In this document: positions 38,419-49,429 of the stretch, one piece after another
Position numbering within the stretch: position 1 is the stretch's first letter
Layout of the letters: each line of letters opens with the position of its first letter
Assembly: GCA_002007465.1 (NCBI GenBank)
Contig: LNAC01001880.1
Span: 1-64,000 of the forward strand
Origin: Ailurus styani
Lineage: Eukaryota; Chordata; Mammalia; Carnivora; Ailuridae
DNA length: 64,000 nucleotides
Direction: 5' to 3'
Program-made: the position numbers and the translations under genes
Notes under the pieces: generated by a model
The model's input: only the letters and a program-made list of their open reading frames with translations
What the model was told of the DNA's origin: nothing
Databases searched by the model: none

Positions 38419-39614
38419 CACTAAGCACTTAAAATATTTTAACACTTACTTGGATTTTAAGTTTTAACAGAAACAGATGTCCACTAATCATGATTATTAA
38501 CACTATTAACACTAAACACATTAAAGCAGTTACTATGATGGGGGGAGGAAGGGCACAGGAATGGAACAGAGGTATAAAAGAGATTAATGCACAGCATACT
38601 GAGATGCTTTGTATAAAGCAATGATGATGTGCCATGATCTGAGGAGTGGGATTATGCAGCCCTCTAAACATGAGGGTCAGGACAGGGAAAGGAGGCTTAT
38701 AAAAAAAGAAAAATGAATGGGAAAAAAAAACCAAAAGAAACAGGGTTATACGTAGAAGATCAAAGTAGGATGATAACAAAGTCTTGGAGTTTCAAATTAC
38801 CAAAGGGAGCACAGAAAAACCAAGCAGCAGAGACAGAGTCTAGATTTATAGTTGCACGGCAGATAAGAAAAAATATTGAAGAAGCTTTTAGGAAGTGTGG
38901 AAAGTACAAGGAAAAAAAATGAGAATTGAAACACTCGTTTGACAGGAGGAAGAACCATGTTTACAATATGCCAAAAGGATGAAAAAAAAAGGAAAGGCAA
39001 AGGGAAAACACATTAGAAATCTTCGAAAAGTTAAACTCCATGAATAAAAACTAATTCTGGAAATAAACCAAGAGGCAGTTACAATTAACATTAAATGAAA
39101 TAGGAAATTTTGATTCTAGCCTTAACTAGGCTAGGAAGTAGAAGGCAAAGTAAGATGGACAATACTGGGGGAGTAAAAGCATATGGGAATATTTAACACA
39201 CAAAAAATATGTATATATGGGCATGCAAATAACTAAAATGGAGTTGAAATAAACTGTAAATATTTGGAAATACAAGTATAGCAGCCTAATGTATAACTCT
39301 TAAGACTGCTATGAATTTTCCACAATTATGTTAAAAAAGATCCTATAATGGGTCTTATATAATATTCCATTCAATAAGCAATTAATACATGGCAGACATA
39401 ATTAGGCATTTAATCTACCACTATGTTTTATAACTTGTCTCAGCAATATGTTTCTTTCTCACCACCTTAAATTAAGTTATTCAATCACCTCTACAAATTT
39501 CTTGAGGCAGAAGCTCCTTACATTTTTATAGTATGAATGGGCTGAATATTTGCAATTGCGAATTTTTCTTAGAAGTTATCTATGTTCAGAAGTCTCCAGG
39601 AACACACAATATCT
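38419..39614 (-). other. MEF2A intron, AT-rich and purine-rich
   Basis: Purine-rich plus strand (38700-39010) gives open frames on both strands without similarity to known proteins. Confidence 0.6.
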
Positions 39615-39628
39615 AAAAGCAGGGAGGA

Positions 39629-39840
39629 GGGCGCCTGGGTGGCTCAGTGGGTTAAAGCCTCTGCTTTCGGCTCAGGTCATGATCTCAGCGTCCTGGGATC
39701 GAGGCCCGCATCGGGCTCCCTGCTCAGCAGGGAGCCTGCTTCCTCCTCTCTCTGTCTCTCTGCCTGCCTCTCTGCCTACTTGTAATCTCTCTCTCTCTGT
39801 CAAATAAATAAATAAAATCTTAAAAAAAAAATAAAAAAAT
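39629..39840 (+). mobile_element. Young Can-SINE (plus), mustelid-like subtype
   Basis: A complete copy with the subtype sequence gttaaagcctctgctttcgg, a microsatellite-like CT body and an A-rich tail. Flanked by a perfect 14-bp duplication, aaaagcagggagga, at 39615-39628 and 39841-39854. Confidence 0.97.
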
Positions 39841-39854
39841 AAAAGCAGGGAGGA

Positions 39855-40665
39855 AACTCCTGCCTTGTTTTCAGATACAGTGACAACAACTGTGTTTATC
39901 ACAGATTGAGACCAAGACCACTTAATATGATGACAACCCAAAGGAATACAGTTATTCTTATAACACTTTGACATATATGCCATGTTTCTATAATGTTCAG
40001 TTCACAGTATATCTTTGCCATCACTTTGAGGTTGGCCAGACATATTTACAACATGTGTTTAACCTTGCTAGTCATCTTTGGAAAGAATCCTAAAGTAAAA
40101 AACAAAACAAAACTAAACCAATTTGGCTACAACTGTGACAAAATGTGAATGTTCTACACGTAGCCACCAAAACAATGCTCTGAAGACAAACTTCTTAACA
40201 GTCTTTGTAGCTCTAGAAGTAGGCCCACCATTTCTTTGTATTGCAACCTCTCTAAAAACATTTCACGCTATTATAAGATGTATCAGTTTGCTAACGATCT
40301 AACTTTGGGGAGAATAGATGACACAGAAAGCTTCTTAAGAAACTGGCTTAATGTAAAAACTGTATGAAGGCAATTTCATCTTTAGCAAAGAACAGTATCT
40401 GCTATAAAGAAGGCACTCAAGGCCAAGGTATAAAGAACAGAGCAGGGATGTTATTTAAAAAATGTTAGGTATTATTAAAAGTACCCCTCAGAAGAAAATT
40501 AAGTCCACAAAGGGACATGTCTGCTCTGGTCATATACCCATTTTTTCATCCTCATTTGGTATAAGGCCTCATTTGAGGGATAATATTCCTTTTATCTCAG
40601 ATAGGACAGATTTCTACATCTAAAAGATGAAACATCTGAAAGAGAAACAGGAGTAATTCACGCAC
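39855..40665 (-). other. MEF2A intron next to the 60-bp exon
   Basis: No repeat or extra exon recognised. Confidence 0.65.
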
Positions 40666-40725
40666 CCACTGGGCTGCTTCCAGCTCCATTTGGCACTGTG
40701 AGGTCTGAAGTGCTCAACATCCCAC
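40666..40725 (-). CDS. MEF2A: MEF2A 60-bp exon (GGMLSTSDLTVPNGAGSSPVG)
   Basis: This short exon was found by frame and phase and lies in no long open frame. After the split Gly it reads GMLSTSDLTVPNGAGSSPV, the stretch that links the Thr/Pro-rich segment to NGFVNSRAS in MEF2A. The acceptor is TTTTTAG at 40726-40727 and the donor GTGG|GTGCGT at 40665, a slightly off-consensus 5' splice site. It begins with two bases and ends with one base of Gly codons, matching both neighbours exactly. At 60 nt it could be skipped without changing frame. Confidence 0.95.
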
Positions 40726-41435
40726 CTAAAAATTTTAGAGAGAGAACAGAGAGGGCAAAGAATGAACATGAACTGGTTTTCCTTATCTGAACAAAGTAAA
40801 CTGCATTCCTTTCCTAAAAAACAAAAATGAAAACTAGCCCTAGGCTGAATTTGGCATAACAGTGTGATATGATATATTTAAATATATATATAAAAGCTCA
40901 CCTATCAAGCTCTGGATGCAAATGCATTCCTGTATCAAGATCAAAAAAGTACATATTGATAAAAATGAGGGCAGTGCTAATGGAGTACTATTAAATCTAG
41001 GACTTAAAGGAGAGGAGACACTGCATTACAAAGAGTAAAGTCATAAATGCACTACAAATTTCTGCTGAATTCATGAACTCTAACTCCAGTCAGGTACATT
41101 TATTTTCTGTATTTTTGACATGAGTGACTCACACTCGAACTTTAAGTCTTTGCTCATGATACCCTAATTAAATTTTCTGCCTGTATAGTTTGGGAAAGTA
41201 TAGTTTCCCATTGTAAGGAAAGTTATAGATGGCAGATTATGTATATGGGTCTATTGAGCCCTAGAGGATGCCAGAGAGCCGCAGTAAATCCTCAAAAAAA
41301 TTCTTTCAATTGGAGCCAATTATGTGGCAGTGACTCTCGCTCATCAAAGAAAATTAAAGGGTAGCGAAATAAGAAACTGCTTATGTTAGCAATTCTTTTT
41401 CTTAAAGAACCAGCAAAAGAGAGACCACTACATAC

Positions 41436-41655
41436 CTGTACTGCCGGTACTTGGTGGTCTCTGAGGGACTCCAGGGGATACATTTCTGTGTAACGTGGCT
41501 TGAGGTGGAGACAGCATGCTTGAATCTGCTAATGTTGAGCTGGCGGCCAAAGATGGTGACACAAGTGAACTCCCTGGGTTAGTGTAGGACAAAGCATTAG
41601 GGCTGGTCACAGGGACTGTGACAGACATTGAGAAGTTCTGAGGTGGCAAACCAGG
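41436..41655 (-). CDS. MEF2A: MEF2A transactivation exon (PGLPPQNFS...)
   Basis: The exon opens PGLPPQNFSMSVTVPV and closes PQRPPSTGST followed by the first base of a Gly codon. It is Ser/Thr/Pro-rich, with repeated SPS/SPP-type motifs typical of the first MEF2A activation region. The acceptor is TTTACAG above 41655 and the donor ACAG|GTATGT at 41435. Its 220 nt equal 73 codons plus one base, completed by GT at the start of exon 40666-40725. A few residues differ from human MEF2A as I recall it (for example SMLSPPQAT and SPGVPQ), as expected for an orthologue. Confidence 0.96.
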
Positions 41656-43464
41656 CTGTAAATAAAGAACAAAGGAGAAAACTGTTAGTTTCATTTTCAT
41701 CGATATTAAATGTAATAACTTATGAACTTTAATTTGGTAAGGTAACTCCAGTTATTTAAAGTAGAGGATGGGGAATAGTTTCTTACTAAATCAACTGGCA
41801 GATTTAAGTTGCTTTCTTCAGAATCACATTTGAAACATGAATATTTTTGACATAAACTTTTCGATTTCCATTTTTATATATGAATACATATATACTACTA
41901 TAACGTATATATATTTCAAATATTCACAGAGATGAAAATTAGACGTCAGAACCTGATATGAAAGTAGTGTTGTCAGATTTAGACATTAAAATATATCATT
42001 ACCAAGTAAGCATAAAATTAGCACTTTAATAATCCAAACCAGTTAATAACATTACATTTCAACTGAGAGATTACAAATTTAACAAAAGGGGAAAAATATG
42101 TACACAAATTATAAATTTAATACACCAAATGTGGGACATTATAAATAAGCCCTGGTTTGATTGGACTGACATTCTTAATGGACAAAATTAAAAAAAGAAA
42201 AAAAATCAAGTCAAATACACAACACAATGCAATCTGAGCTTAATGAAATGCAAGAAACCATCTAAACAATAAAATTCACCACCGAGAACCTATCTTCAAA
42301 TTATATGAAGATTAAGTTACAATTGTAAATGCTATCTTACTTCCCTCCTAAGTATTCCACACCCCCTTAAAATAGTATTTGTTATTTCTTCTTGTATTTC
42401 TTCCATAGACCACATACAATATACTTGTTAACCATGAAAATAACAGTTCTCTTTATAACATCTCCATTATAGAGAAAGAAGAAAGCTTTCCTCTCCCCAT
42501 ATTTTACAACAGTGATTGCAAAAAGCGGTAACACTGCTAATTCCAAGTTGGAAGAATATAGTTTATGTATTCTATTCAATAGTAGTTTATTTCAGAAAGA
42601 AAATTATCATTCAGTAACTGACATAAAACAATGGCTATCTGGTAAAATTTTTTTCAAAGGTAAAGCTATTTACACAATATTTTGCAGCTTAACATTTACT
42701 ACAAAGTCACCAACATCCATGTGAGGTCAGAAGGGATTTTATTTTGTTTGCTATTGTTTTGTTTTGTTTTAAGAATAATAAAGGGACTAGCATAGAAATA
42801 CTTCCTTAAATCTATTTGTCATGAGCTTCTTATAGTAAAGGACTCATTTGGAGAGATAATCCATGATGTATACTTCAAGGCATAGTTTTTAAGAGAATTA
42901 ACTCTGACAATGAGATAAATATCAGCATCGGAACCAATCTGATCCACGAAGCCTACAGTACAGATATAGCATGAGAAAATCAGATCCAAAATAGCTGTTT
43001 GTTTTTCAAAATAGCTGTTTTAAGCAGCTCTTGCCAATGAGCTTCCCATGAGAACTTTTTGAAGAACTATCAAAGAAGCATGAACTCAAAAAACTACTGG
43101 TTTTCATGATGGTTAGATGTATGAGCACAGGAAAATTTTAAACTATTTGTTTTGCAACCAGTTTAAAAACATTGCCTCTTTAAATTAGTATCAAGCCAAG
43201 GCTCTCTTCCTTCTACCTACAGTAAAAGAAAAGGAGTTTGGAGGTAGTTTGCCAAATAGTTTTGGGACATTTACAAAGAACCAAAGAGTAAGCTACTACT
43301 GTTACAGCAACTATACAAAATAATTAAAAATAATTCTGAAATACCAAATTTTGTAATAAATCTAACCATTTTATAGTCTCAAGATCTAATTACAAACATG
43401 TAATATTTTTTTAAGTTATGAGAGGAAAAGGGAAATCTTATATGCACCCTTTATATTTACAATC

Positions 43465-43630
43465 ATGGAAATTCAGAGCTAGAAGGGACCTTAAAAATTA
43501 TGTAAGCCAACTCGTTCACTTTACAGATGAAAAAATTGGAATCCAGGAGGGGTTTATGTGCCCTATCCAAAGGCACAGGAGATAGTAAGTAGAACTTAGA
43601 TTAGGATGCTTCCTCTTCACGTCTATGTTT
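43465..43630 (-). mobile_element. MIR-like SINE fragment, antisense
   Basis: The motifs 'ttcactttacagatgaaaa', 'ggcacaggagatagtaagtag' and 'gaacttagattaggatgct' match a reversed MIR-type element with heavy divergence. Confidence 0.55.
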
Positions 43631-43632
43631 AA

Positions 43633-43735
43633 GACAATGAACATGTATTATTATAATACTGCAACAAATTAATTTTGAAGTTTTCTAAAACCAAAAAAAA
43701 AAAACCTAATGAAATTTTTTCCCCTTCTACTTATT
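43633..43735. repeat. Direct repeat, copy A, flanking the alpha exons
   Basis: Begins gacaatgaacatgtattat, contains ctaaaaccaaaaaaaaaa and ends ccttctacttatt. By eye roughly four-fifths identical to 44783-44885. Confidence 0.85.
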
Positions 43736-43784
43736 GGTATCATCACCCACTGTGAAAGTAAATAAGAAGTGTAGCCAATCTCTT

Positions 43785-43790
43785 CATGCA
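43785..43790 (-). promoter_or_regulatory. TGCATG element 36 nt downstream of alpha1
   Basis: The RNA-sense motif UGCAUG starts at intron position +36 after the alpha1 donor (GTGAGT). This is within the usual window for RBFOX-enhanced inclusion. Function is inference. Confidence 0.45.
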
Positions 43791-43825
43791 CAAGATAGAA
43801 GCACAAACCATACTTTAGTACTCAC

Positions 43826-43963
43826 TGCGATTTTATGATTCCGCATCATATTATCAAATTCCTCATTAATTTTTTTATATTTTTCTTCTGTATGTGGAGT
43901 TAGCACATAGGAAGTATCAGGGTCTGGGCTGTCGCACCCTCTGTGTTCCTTCTTGTTCAGAGC
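43826..43963 (-). CDS. MEF2A: MEF2A alternative exon alpha1 (46 codons)
   Basis: The exon reads ALNKKEHRGCDSPDPDTSYV and ends NMMRNHKIA, matching the ubiquitous alpha1 segment of MEF2A. The acceptor TTATATAG at 43964-43965 has a weak polypyrimidine tract, and the donor is GCA|GTGAGT at 43825. At 138 nt with phase 0 at both ends it is frame-compatible with alpha2 and with the next exon at 41655. Including both alpha exons would also keep frame, so exclusion has to come from splicing rather than from frame loss. A TGCATG element sits 36 nt into the downstream intron (43785-43790). Confidence 0.97.
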
Positions 43964-44028
43964 CTATATAATGAAGTTAACAAAAAGGATCAACAAATAA
44001 AAAGTAGAGGTAAAGTAAAAGTACTTAC

Positions 44029-44160
44029 AGGGCCTCGTTTGAAAATAAAATCACTATCTTCATTTAGTTTGCTGAATCTGTCCTCCGAGAGTGGACTGTG
44101 CTCAAAGTAATCGTCAGCATCAGGGCTCTCACAACCATTAAGGCCTTTCTTTCTTAAAGT
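44029..44160 (-). CDS. MEF2A: MEF2A alternative exon alpha2 (44 codons)
   Basis: The exon reads TLRKKGLNGCESPDADDYFE and ends DFIFKRGP; this is the alpha2 choice of the mutually exclusive exon that follows the MEF2 domain. The acceptor is TATTTCAG just above 44160 and the donor is CCT|GTAAGT at 44028, a strong consensus. Its 132 nt are a multiple of three and both ends are phase 0, so it swaps with alpha1 without changing frame. In MEF2 genes this exon choice is tissue regulated and alters kinase and co-repressor sensitivity (family knowledge, best studied in MEF2D and MEF2C). It lies only 65 nt upstream of alpha1 in transcript order. Confidence 0.97.
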
Positions 44161-47100
44161 CTGAAATACAATTGGAAAATTCACACACAAATGATACTAA
44201 CTTGCCATGAGTTTTGTAAAATTTATTAAGAGAGCACAGACTGAATGAATTATTACAAGAGCCACTGAAATGATTTTTAAATGATCACAAATGTACTCTA
44301 GTCCTCCAAATAAGGCAAACCTTAGATATATGCAAAATTAATGCTCCCACTGTACATTAAGAAAAAAGGAATGTTTACTTGTTTGGATTCGTTCTTCCCA
44401 AACTTCCTAGAGAATACTAAATTACTCATGGTTCTGACAGTTACAACCTGAATCTGATTACAGCCTGATTAACATATCTGATAGGGCCAATGAGTGTGTG
44501 AACTGACAAAGAAATGTATCAAAATGATGCTCTGAGAAGCTATCATAGTGCCTTTACAAAATGAACATTTCAGCAACTTTATCTACTGAAACTGCTTTCC
44601 ACCTGAGTTTATCCTTGCCATCAGAAAGAATTAGCATATTTCAGTAACTTCAATCCTAATTTGTTCTTAAATACTATCATTTTCCTATAAAACTTCGAAG
44701 CATAAAAACTCAAATACTTATTTACATATGACAGTAATGACTCTTTCCTATGTAGAATATACATATTTGTGACTTTATTAGTGACACTGAACATGTATTA
44801 TAAGATAGCAATAAATTTATTTTTAAGTTCTATAAAACCAAAAAAAAAAAAGCCCACTAATGAAAATTTCCCCCTCCTACTTATTTTTAAAGTTTGTAAT
44901 AAAAGGTTATTCAGATGTACCTTCCCCCCACTTTGCTAGCTCTTTCTATAGAGCTCCTTCATGGGCTGACCTAATCCCTGAACTGACTTTCAGGAAAACT
45001 TTCTAGAGTGTCATGAAAGTATCTCCTAAACAATATGTTCACTTTTTTTTCTTCTTACTTTGAGGTAAAAATATAATGTACAATTGGTTTTCTGATTTTT
45101 AATTTTTTTCACTAAAATCACCATGAAATGACTTGTCCAATACTTTAAAGAGTAACTTTACAACCAAAGGTTTGACAATCTGTGGAGTATTAATTTATTT
45201 CCAGAATGCTTAAATTTTTAAAAACCTCCATGGGTCTTTTTTAAAGTAAAATTACAGAGTTCAACAGTTTAAATAGCTTTGAGACTGGTTGATTTTCTAG
45301 CCAAAAACTGAGAAGTTTTAGGAAGTTAAAATTTTCCAAGTAAACTGACAAAGTTTATTTAATTGGGAAACAAAGTTTAATCAATAAACAGTACTATGTT
45401 TGTTAATAAATTAGATTTAAGGTATACTTTTAATTAATTCATAATAATCTTGGTATCCTTTAAAATACGATTTACAATTATGAATGCTTATTTTATAGCT
45501 ATTTTTCTTTGAAAGAATATAAACATACAATAGGTTAAGATATGAGAATTTTTTTCTTAGTTTCTCTGAAGTCAAATTATTTTAAAGTCACTTTAGCCAA
45601 TTTGATTTTTCCGTGCTTATAGAATCATAAGAAATCCTAAGTGCAGAAATGTTAACTTCTCAAATTACTTAGCACACACTAAGAATCCCACAAACAGTAC
45701 ATGAAACCTCCACCATAACGCAATCACTAAACATAAGCATAGAGCAAACTCTACAAGTACTTCCCCAACACTGGTACCATGGCTCTACGTTTTATGGATC
45801 TAACTAATCACACGAACTTTTATGTGTACTTAGCCATAAAAGGTCCTGTTATTTAGAACTAAGGGATGGAGACATGTATTCTCTCCCATTCACACTAGCA
45901 AGTTTTGCTTGCCAAAGCTCTGCAAGTTGCTATCAGCAATGAAGACGTTAACACTCAGAATATTGGAACACAGTGAACTCTTATAACTTACACAGGCCTA
46001 GAAACAAAACAAATATAGTAAGTGCCTACACAAAGATTTCATCATGAACTCGTTGACTTATTCTAGCCTGAAATCTCTAGATATTTTCCCATCATATTCA
46101 CGCATCTTAAGATGAGGAAATTCATAGTCATGCTCTTCACTAACAGCAACCACCAAGTATGTGCCTCTTTGATGTCCTTTCAAATTACTGAAGAAAAAGA
46201 ATATGGCCTTTTTAAGTAATTACACAGAAGTTTTATTCTACAACAGTAGGGTTAACCCTACTTGTACTCATTAAGAAGAATAGTGCTCTGGTATCTCCAG
46301 CTCTGCAAACCTTCACTTCAGATGGGGTTCCTGTCATTGTGAGGGAATTTAAGAGGCTCTATCAGCTCTGGAGATAACAAGCTCATGTACCTCTTCTGGA
46401 TATCCAACTTGCGTCTTCTTATCACCAGAACACGAAGAGTTGTTGTGAGGACCCAACTACCATAAAAAGACTTTTTCTGTCTTATCGTTACCACATAGCT
46501 TAATAGTAAAAGTCTCTCCTGTGTCACAGGTACTAACAAATGGAATGCTGCAATCTATTAACAAGGCTAGGTGAGGCATATAAGAAACAGGCTAGCTTCA
46601 GTTTTTTCACATGCTTCAAGTTAGCCACAATAAAAACACTTGCTCAATGAAGAAAACAGTCTGAAAGGCTACCATTTTGAGGAATCTGTTTTAAGTGGAT
46701 TCATTAAGGGTACTAGCACAGTGCACAGCCTATGGCTATTACGGATGATTATAATGTTCCATTCTGAAGTAAACGGTACTTCAAAAAGTATTTTGCTCTG
46801 GTACATGCAATTGACAGTGTTCAGTGGCATTATGACAAACTAATGGGAAAATTCAATTGTGCCAAAATACTTTCAAGTTTCATAAGCATGTATCATGTAA
46901 TTTGACTGAAGTTGCTTTCCTTAAATAATGGAATTATTAATTTAAACTAACTTGATACAACCTGTTCTATGTTCTTTTGTACCAGTGTTCCAAACATGTC
47001 TAATGATTCAAACTGCAAAGATTACTTAAATGAAATCTTAAAATGAATGCACACATAATTTTCATCAGTGCGTTTCTATAAAAGACAAATTTTATTTTTG

Positions 47101-47455
47101 GACGGTCAGCTAAACACCTTTAAAATGCAAACATTTCTACTTCTCTTAAACTGTGTTATGATTTTAATGGCACTCCTTTTTATATTTTGGGCCAATTTGG
47201 TCAGGTACTTTCTGCATACTTAAATATATAGTATAAAATGCAGATTTTAGGTTTTAAATAATCAACATCCTTAGCTAATATTTACCTTCAGCATTAGTTA
47301 TGTAAGGAAAGATTCTGAAAGCTTTTTAAATAGATCAAAAATAACTCCTAAGTGTCTTTATGGAAAACTATGTATAGCTTAGGGCACATCCTTTCATGTC
47401 ATCCGATTCTATGGGGTTTGTGCCTTTGAGCTATTTCACAACTCTGTAAAGATAG
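44161..47455 (-). other. Large MEF2A intron upstream of the alpha exons, proximal part
   Basis: AT-rich, without recent SINE. An open frame at 46318-46539 (minus) with an AATAAA beyond it resembles no family I know. No MADS-box exon is present. Confidence 0.6.
44783..44885. repeat. Direct repeat, copy B, flanking the alpha exons
   Basis: Begins gacactgaacatgtattat, contains ataaaaccaaaaaaaaaa and ends cctcctacttatt. It is the same element as 43633-43735, in the same orientation, on the other side of the alpha2/alpha1 pair. Confidence 0.85.
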
Positions 47456-47470
47456 AAGTTAATTTGTTGA

Positions 47471-47662
47471 GGGGTGCCTGGATGGCTCAGTCGTTAAGTG
47501 TCTGCCTTTGGCTCAGGTCACGATCCCAGGGTCCTGGGATCGAGCCCTGCATCGGGCTCCTGCTCTGCGGGAAGCCTGCTTCTCCCTCTCCCACTCCCCC
47601 TGCTTATGTGTCCCTCTCTTGCTGTGTTTCTGTCAAATAAATAAATAAAATCTTTAAAAAAA
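47471..47662 (+). mobile_element. Can-SINE (plus)
   Basis: Head ggggtgcctggatggctcag, subtype gttaagtgtctgcctttgg, tail caaataaataaataaaatc. Flanked by a perfect 15-bp duplication, aagttaatttgttga, at 47456-47470 and 47663-47677. Confidence 0.96.
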
Positions 47663-47917
47663 AAGTTAATTTGTTGAAACTGATAATAATGGAAATAATT
47701 AATGTTTGTAGACATGAAAATAAATTCTGTCTGCTGGAGGTTCAATTGACTTCTGTCCTTACTGTGGAAGAGGTCAGGTCTTTTTGTTTTTTTTGCATCT
47801 ATGAAGCAAATGCGTTTTGGCTTCTTGATGGGCTTATATATTTGTCTAATCTTTAGATTTACCTGTTAACCACCTATAATATGTTTTTTCCAGTTTCCTC
47901 AGTCATTAATGAGTTAA

Positions 47918-48103
47918 TTTTTTTTTTTTTTTTTTTTAGATCAGAGAGAGTGTGAGGCGGGGAGGAGCAGAGGGAGAGAATTCTCAAGCAGACTCTGCAC
48001 TGAGTGCAGAGGCCAATGCGGGGTGATCACAGGATCCCCAAGATCTTGACCTGAGCCCAAACCAAGAGCTGGATGCTTAACCAACTGGGCCACCCAGGTG
48101 CCC
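47918..48103 (-). mobile_element. Older Can-SINE (minus)
   Basis: Poly(T) at left and the head complement ccacccaggtgccc at right. Flanked by a 9-bp duplication, atgagttaa, at 47909-47917 and 48104-48112. Confidence 0.93.
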
Positions 48104-48648
48104 ATGAGTTAAAATCTTTGATTCATGTTCATTTTAGATCTGGGAGTCATAATTTTACTTTTGAAGAGTATTGTTTAACAGTTATGAGAATAAAACTACC
48201 CTTGACATATGATTCATAGTAAATGTAAACTCAGGGGGAAAGAGCTGCCTCGTAACTCTTGTTAGGACTTAGTATGGACTGAGTATTGGTTTTTAAAAGA
48301 AAAAACTAACGTGCTGTTAAATTTTTTGAAAATATTTGGTTAACTGATTAATGATCTGTATTGATTTATTATAGCATCAAAAATTAAGGATAGATGATCA
48401 GAGAAGGCTTGTGATCTGTCACTACTCTTCTTCAAGAAATAAAAGAGAATAATCCTTAATTCTTGTGATAATTTGTAAATTAAATGCTATTCCTATCACA
48501 GTATTAAGAGTACAACAGACTAAAACTGCAAACCCACGATCTCCTGAAGCAGGGTTCCTCTCCATCTGAAGCAAGTGTGTCCTAAGGTGAAATTCGAGCT
48601 GGTAGAAGAAGAGTGGGTAGTGTTTCACCTATAAGAATTTCCAAGGGA

Positions 48649-48832
48649 GGGGCGCCTGGGTGGCTCAGTTGGTTAAACATCTGTCTTCAACTCAGGTCAT
48701 GATCCCAGCATCCTGGGATCAAGCCCTGTATCGGGCTCCTTGTTCAGCGGAGAGCCTACTTCTCCCTCTCTCTCTGCCTGATGCTCCCCCTGCTTGTGCT
48801 CTCAAATAAACAAATAAAATCTTTAAAAAAAA
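48649..48832 (+). mobile_element. Can-SINE (plus)
   Basis: Head ggggcgcctgggtggctcag, subtype gttaaacatctgtcttcaac, A-rich tail. Flanked by tccaaggga at 48640-48648 and 48833-48841. Confidence 0.95.
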
Positions 48833-49429
48833 TCCAAGGGAAAAAGGATCCCTATGATCACATCCACAGCTTCTAAGCTGGAAATGCCCAAATTAAACTT
48901 AAAAGAGGTTTTATTTTTCTTTGGTATTAATTGAGTTTTGACTAAATGAAGAGGAACTTAAAACCTTCTTTCTATTGATTAAAGACCCTACCAATAGATG
49001 GAAGGCTCTAAATTTAAAATGTTTTTTATCAATTTAAGGAAAAAACAATGTAAATTATATCCTGGCTAGAACTTTCATTCAGGTTTATCTACCTTTGTTC
49101 TTTAACTAGGCTATTTTACAACTCTGTAGGGATGGATATTAATTAACTTGCAGAAAATGAATAATAACTGCAAATAATTCCTGCTCATAGAAATTGCTTC
49201 CTGTGGGATGTCACTGATTATCATCTTGTGGATACTGACCCGTTTTCTTGCATCTGTAAATTCACTTCAGCATTCTTTAACTACTATTACGTGGTATTTT
49301 GAGTTCTTTGAACTGGCTATACCATCTTACTGGTGCACTCATTAATTAAATAAAATCTTTGATGCCTGTTCATTTTAGAGTTGTTAAGAGTACTGATTAT
49401 GCTTTCATTCACATCTAATCTGACATTTG

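Larger units (their letters stand above)
41656..43825 (-). other. MEF2A intron after the alpha exons
   Basis: 2170-bp AT-rich intron. It contains a 20-bp tandem repeat (caaaatagctgttt at 42987 and 43007), a MIR-like fragment at 43465-43630, one copy of a ~100-bp direct repeat (43633-43735) and the TGCATG at 43785. Confidence 0.8.
7922..44160 (-). other. MEF2A: MEF2A gene, 3' portion (alpha exons to polyadenylation site)
   Basis: MEF2A is a nuclear MADS-box transcription factor that binds YTA(A/T)4TAR sites as a dimer and drives muscle, neuronal and stress-responsive genes. The nine exons seen here encode the HJURP_C-like alpha segment, both transactivation regions, the beta domain and the C-terminal nuclear localisation region. 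Every junction is AG/GT and phases match: alpha2 or alpha1 (phase 0) to 41655; split Gly codons at 41436/40725 and 40666/29661; phase 0 around the beta exon; split Asp at 16765/13077; split Val at 12951/11907. Intron lengths in transcript order are 65 bp between alpha2 and alpha1, then 2170, 710, 11004, 9213, 3345, 3687 and 1043 bp. The N-terminal MADS/MEF2-domain exons are not in the window, so the transcript starts beyond 64000. The frame is open throughout, so the gene looks functional. Confidence 0.97.

Noticed and set aside
46318..46539. 73-codon open frame on the minus strand followed by AATAAA
   Set aside because: No recognisable family, no upstream coding continuity and no splice support; treated as chance or an unidentifiable old retrocopy.
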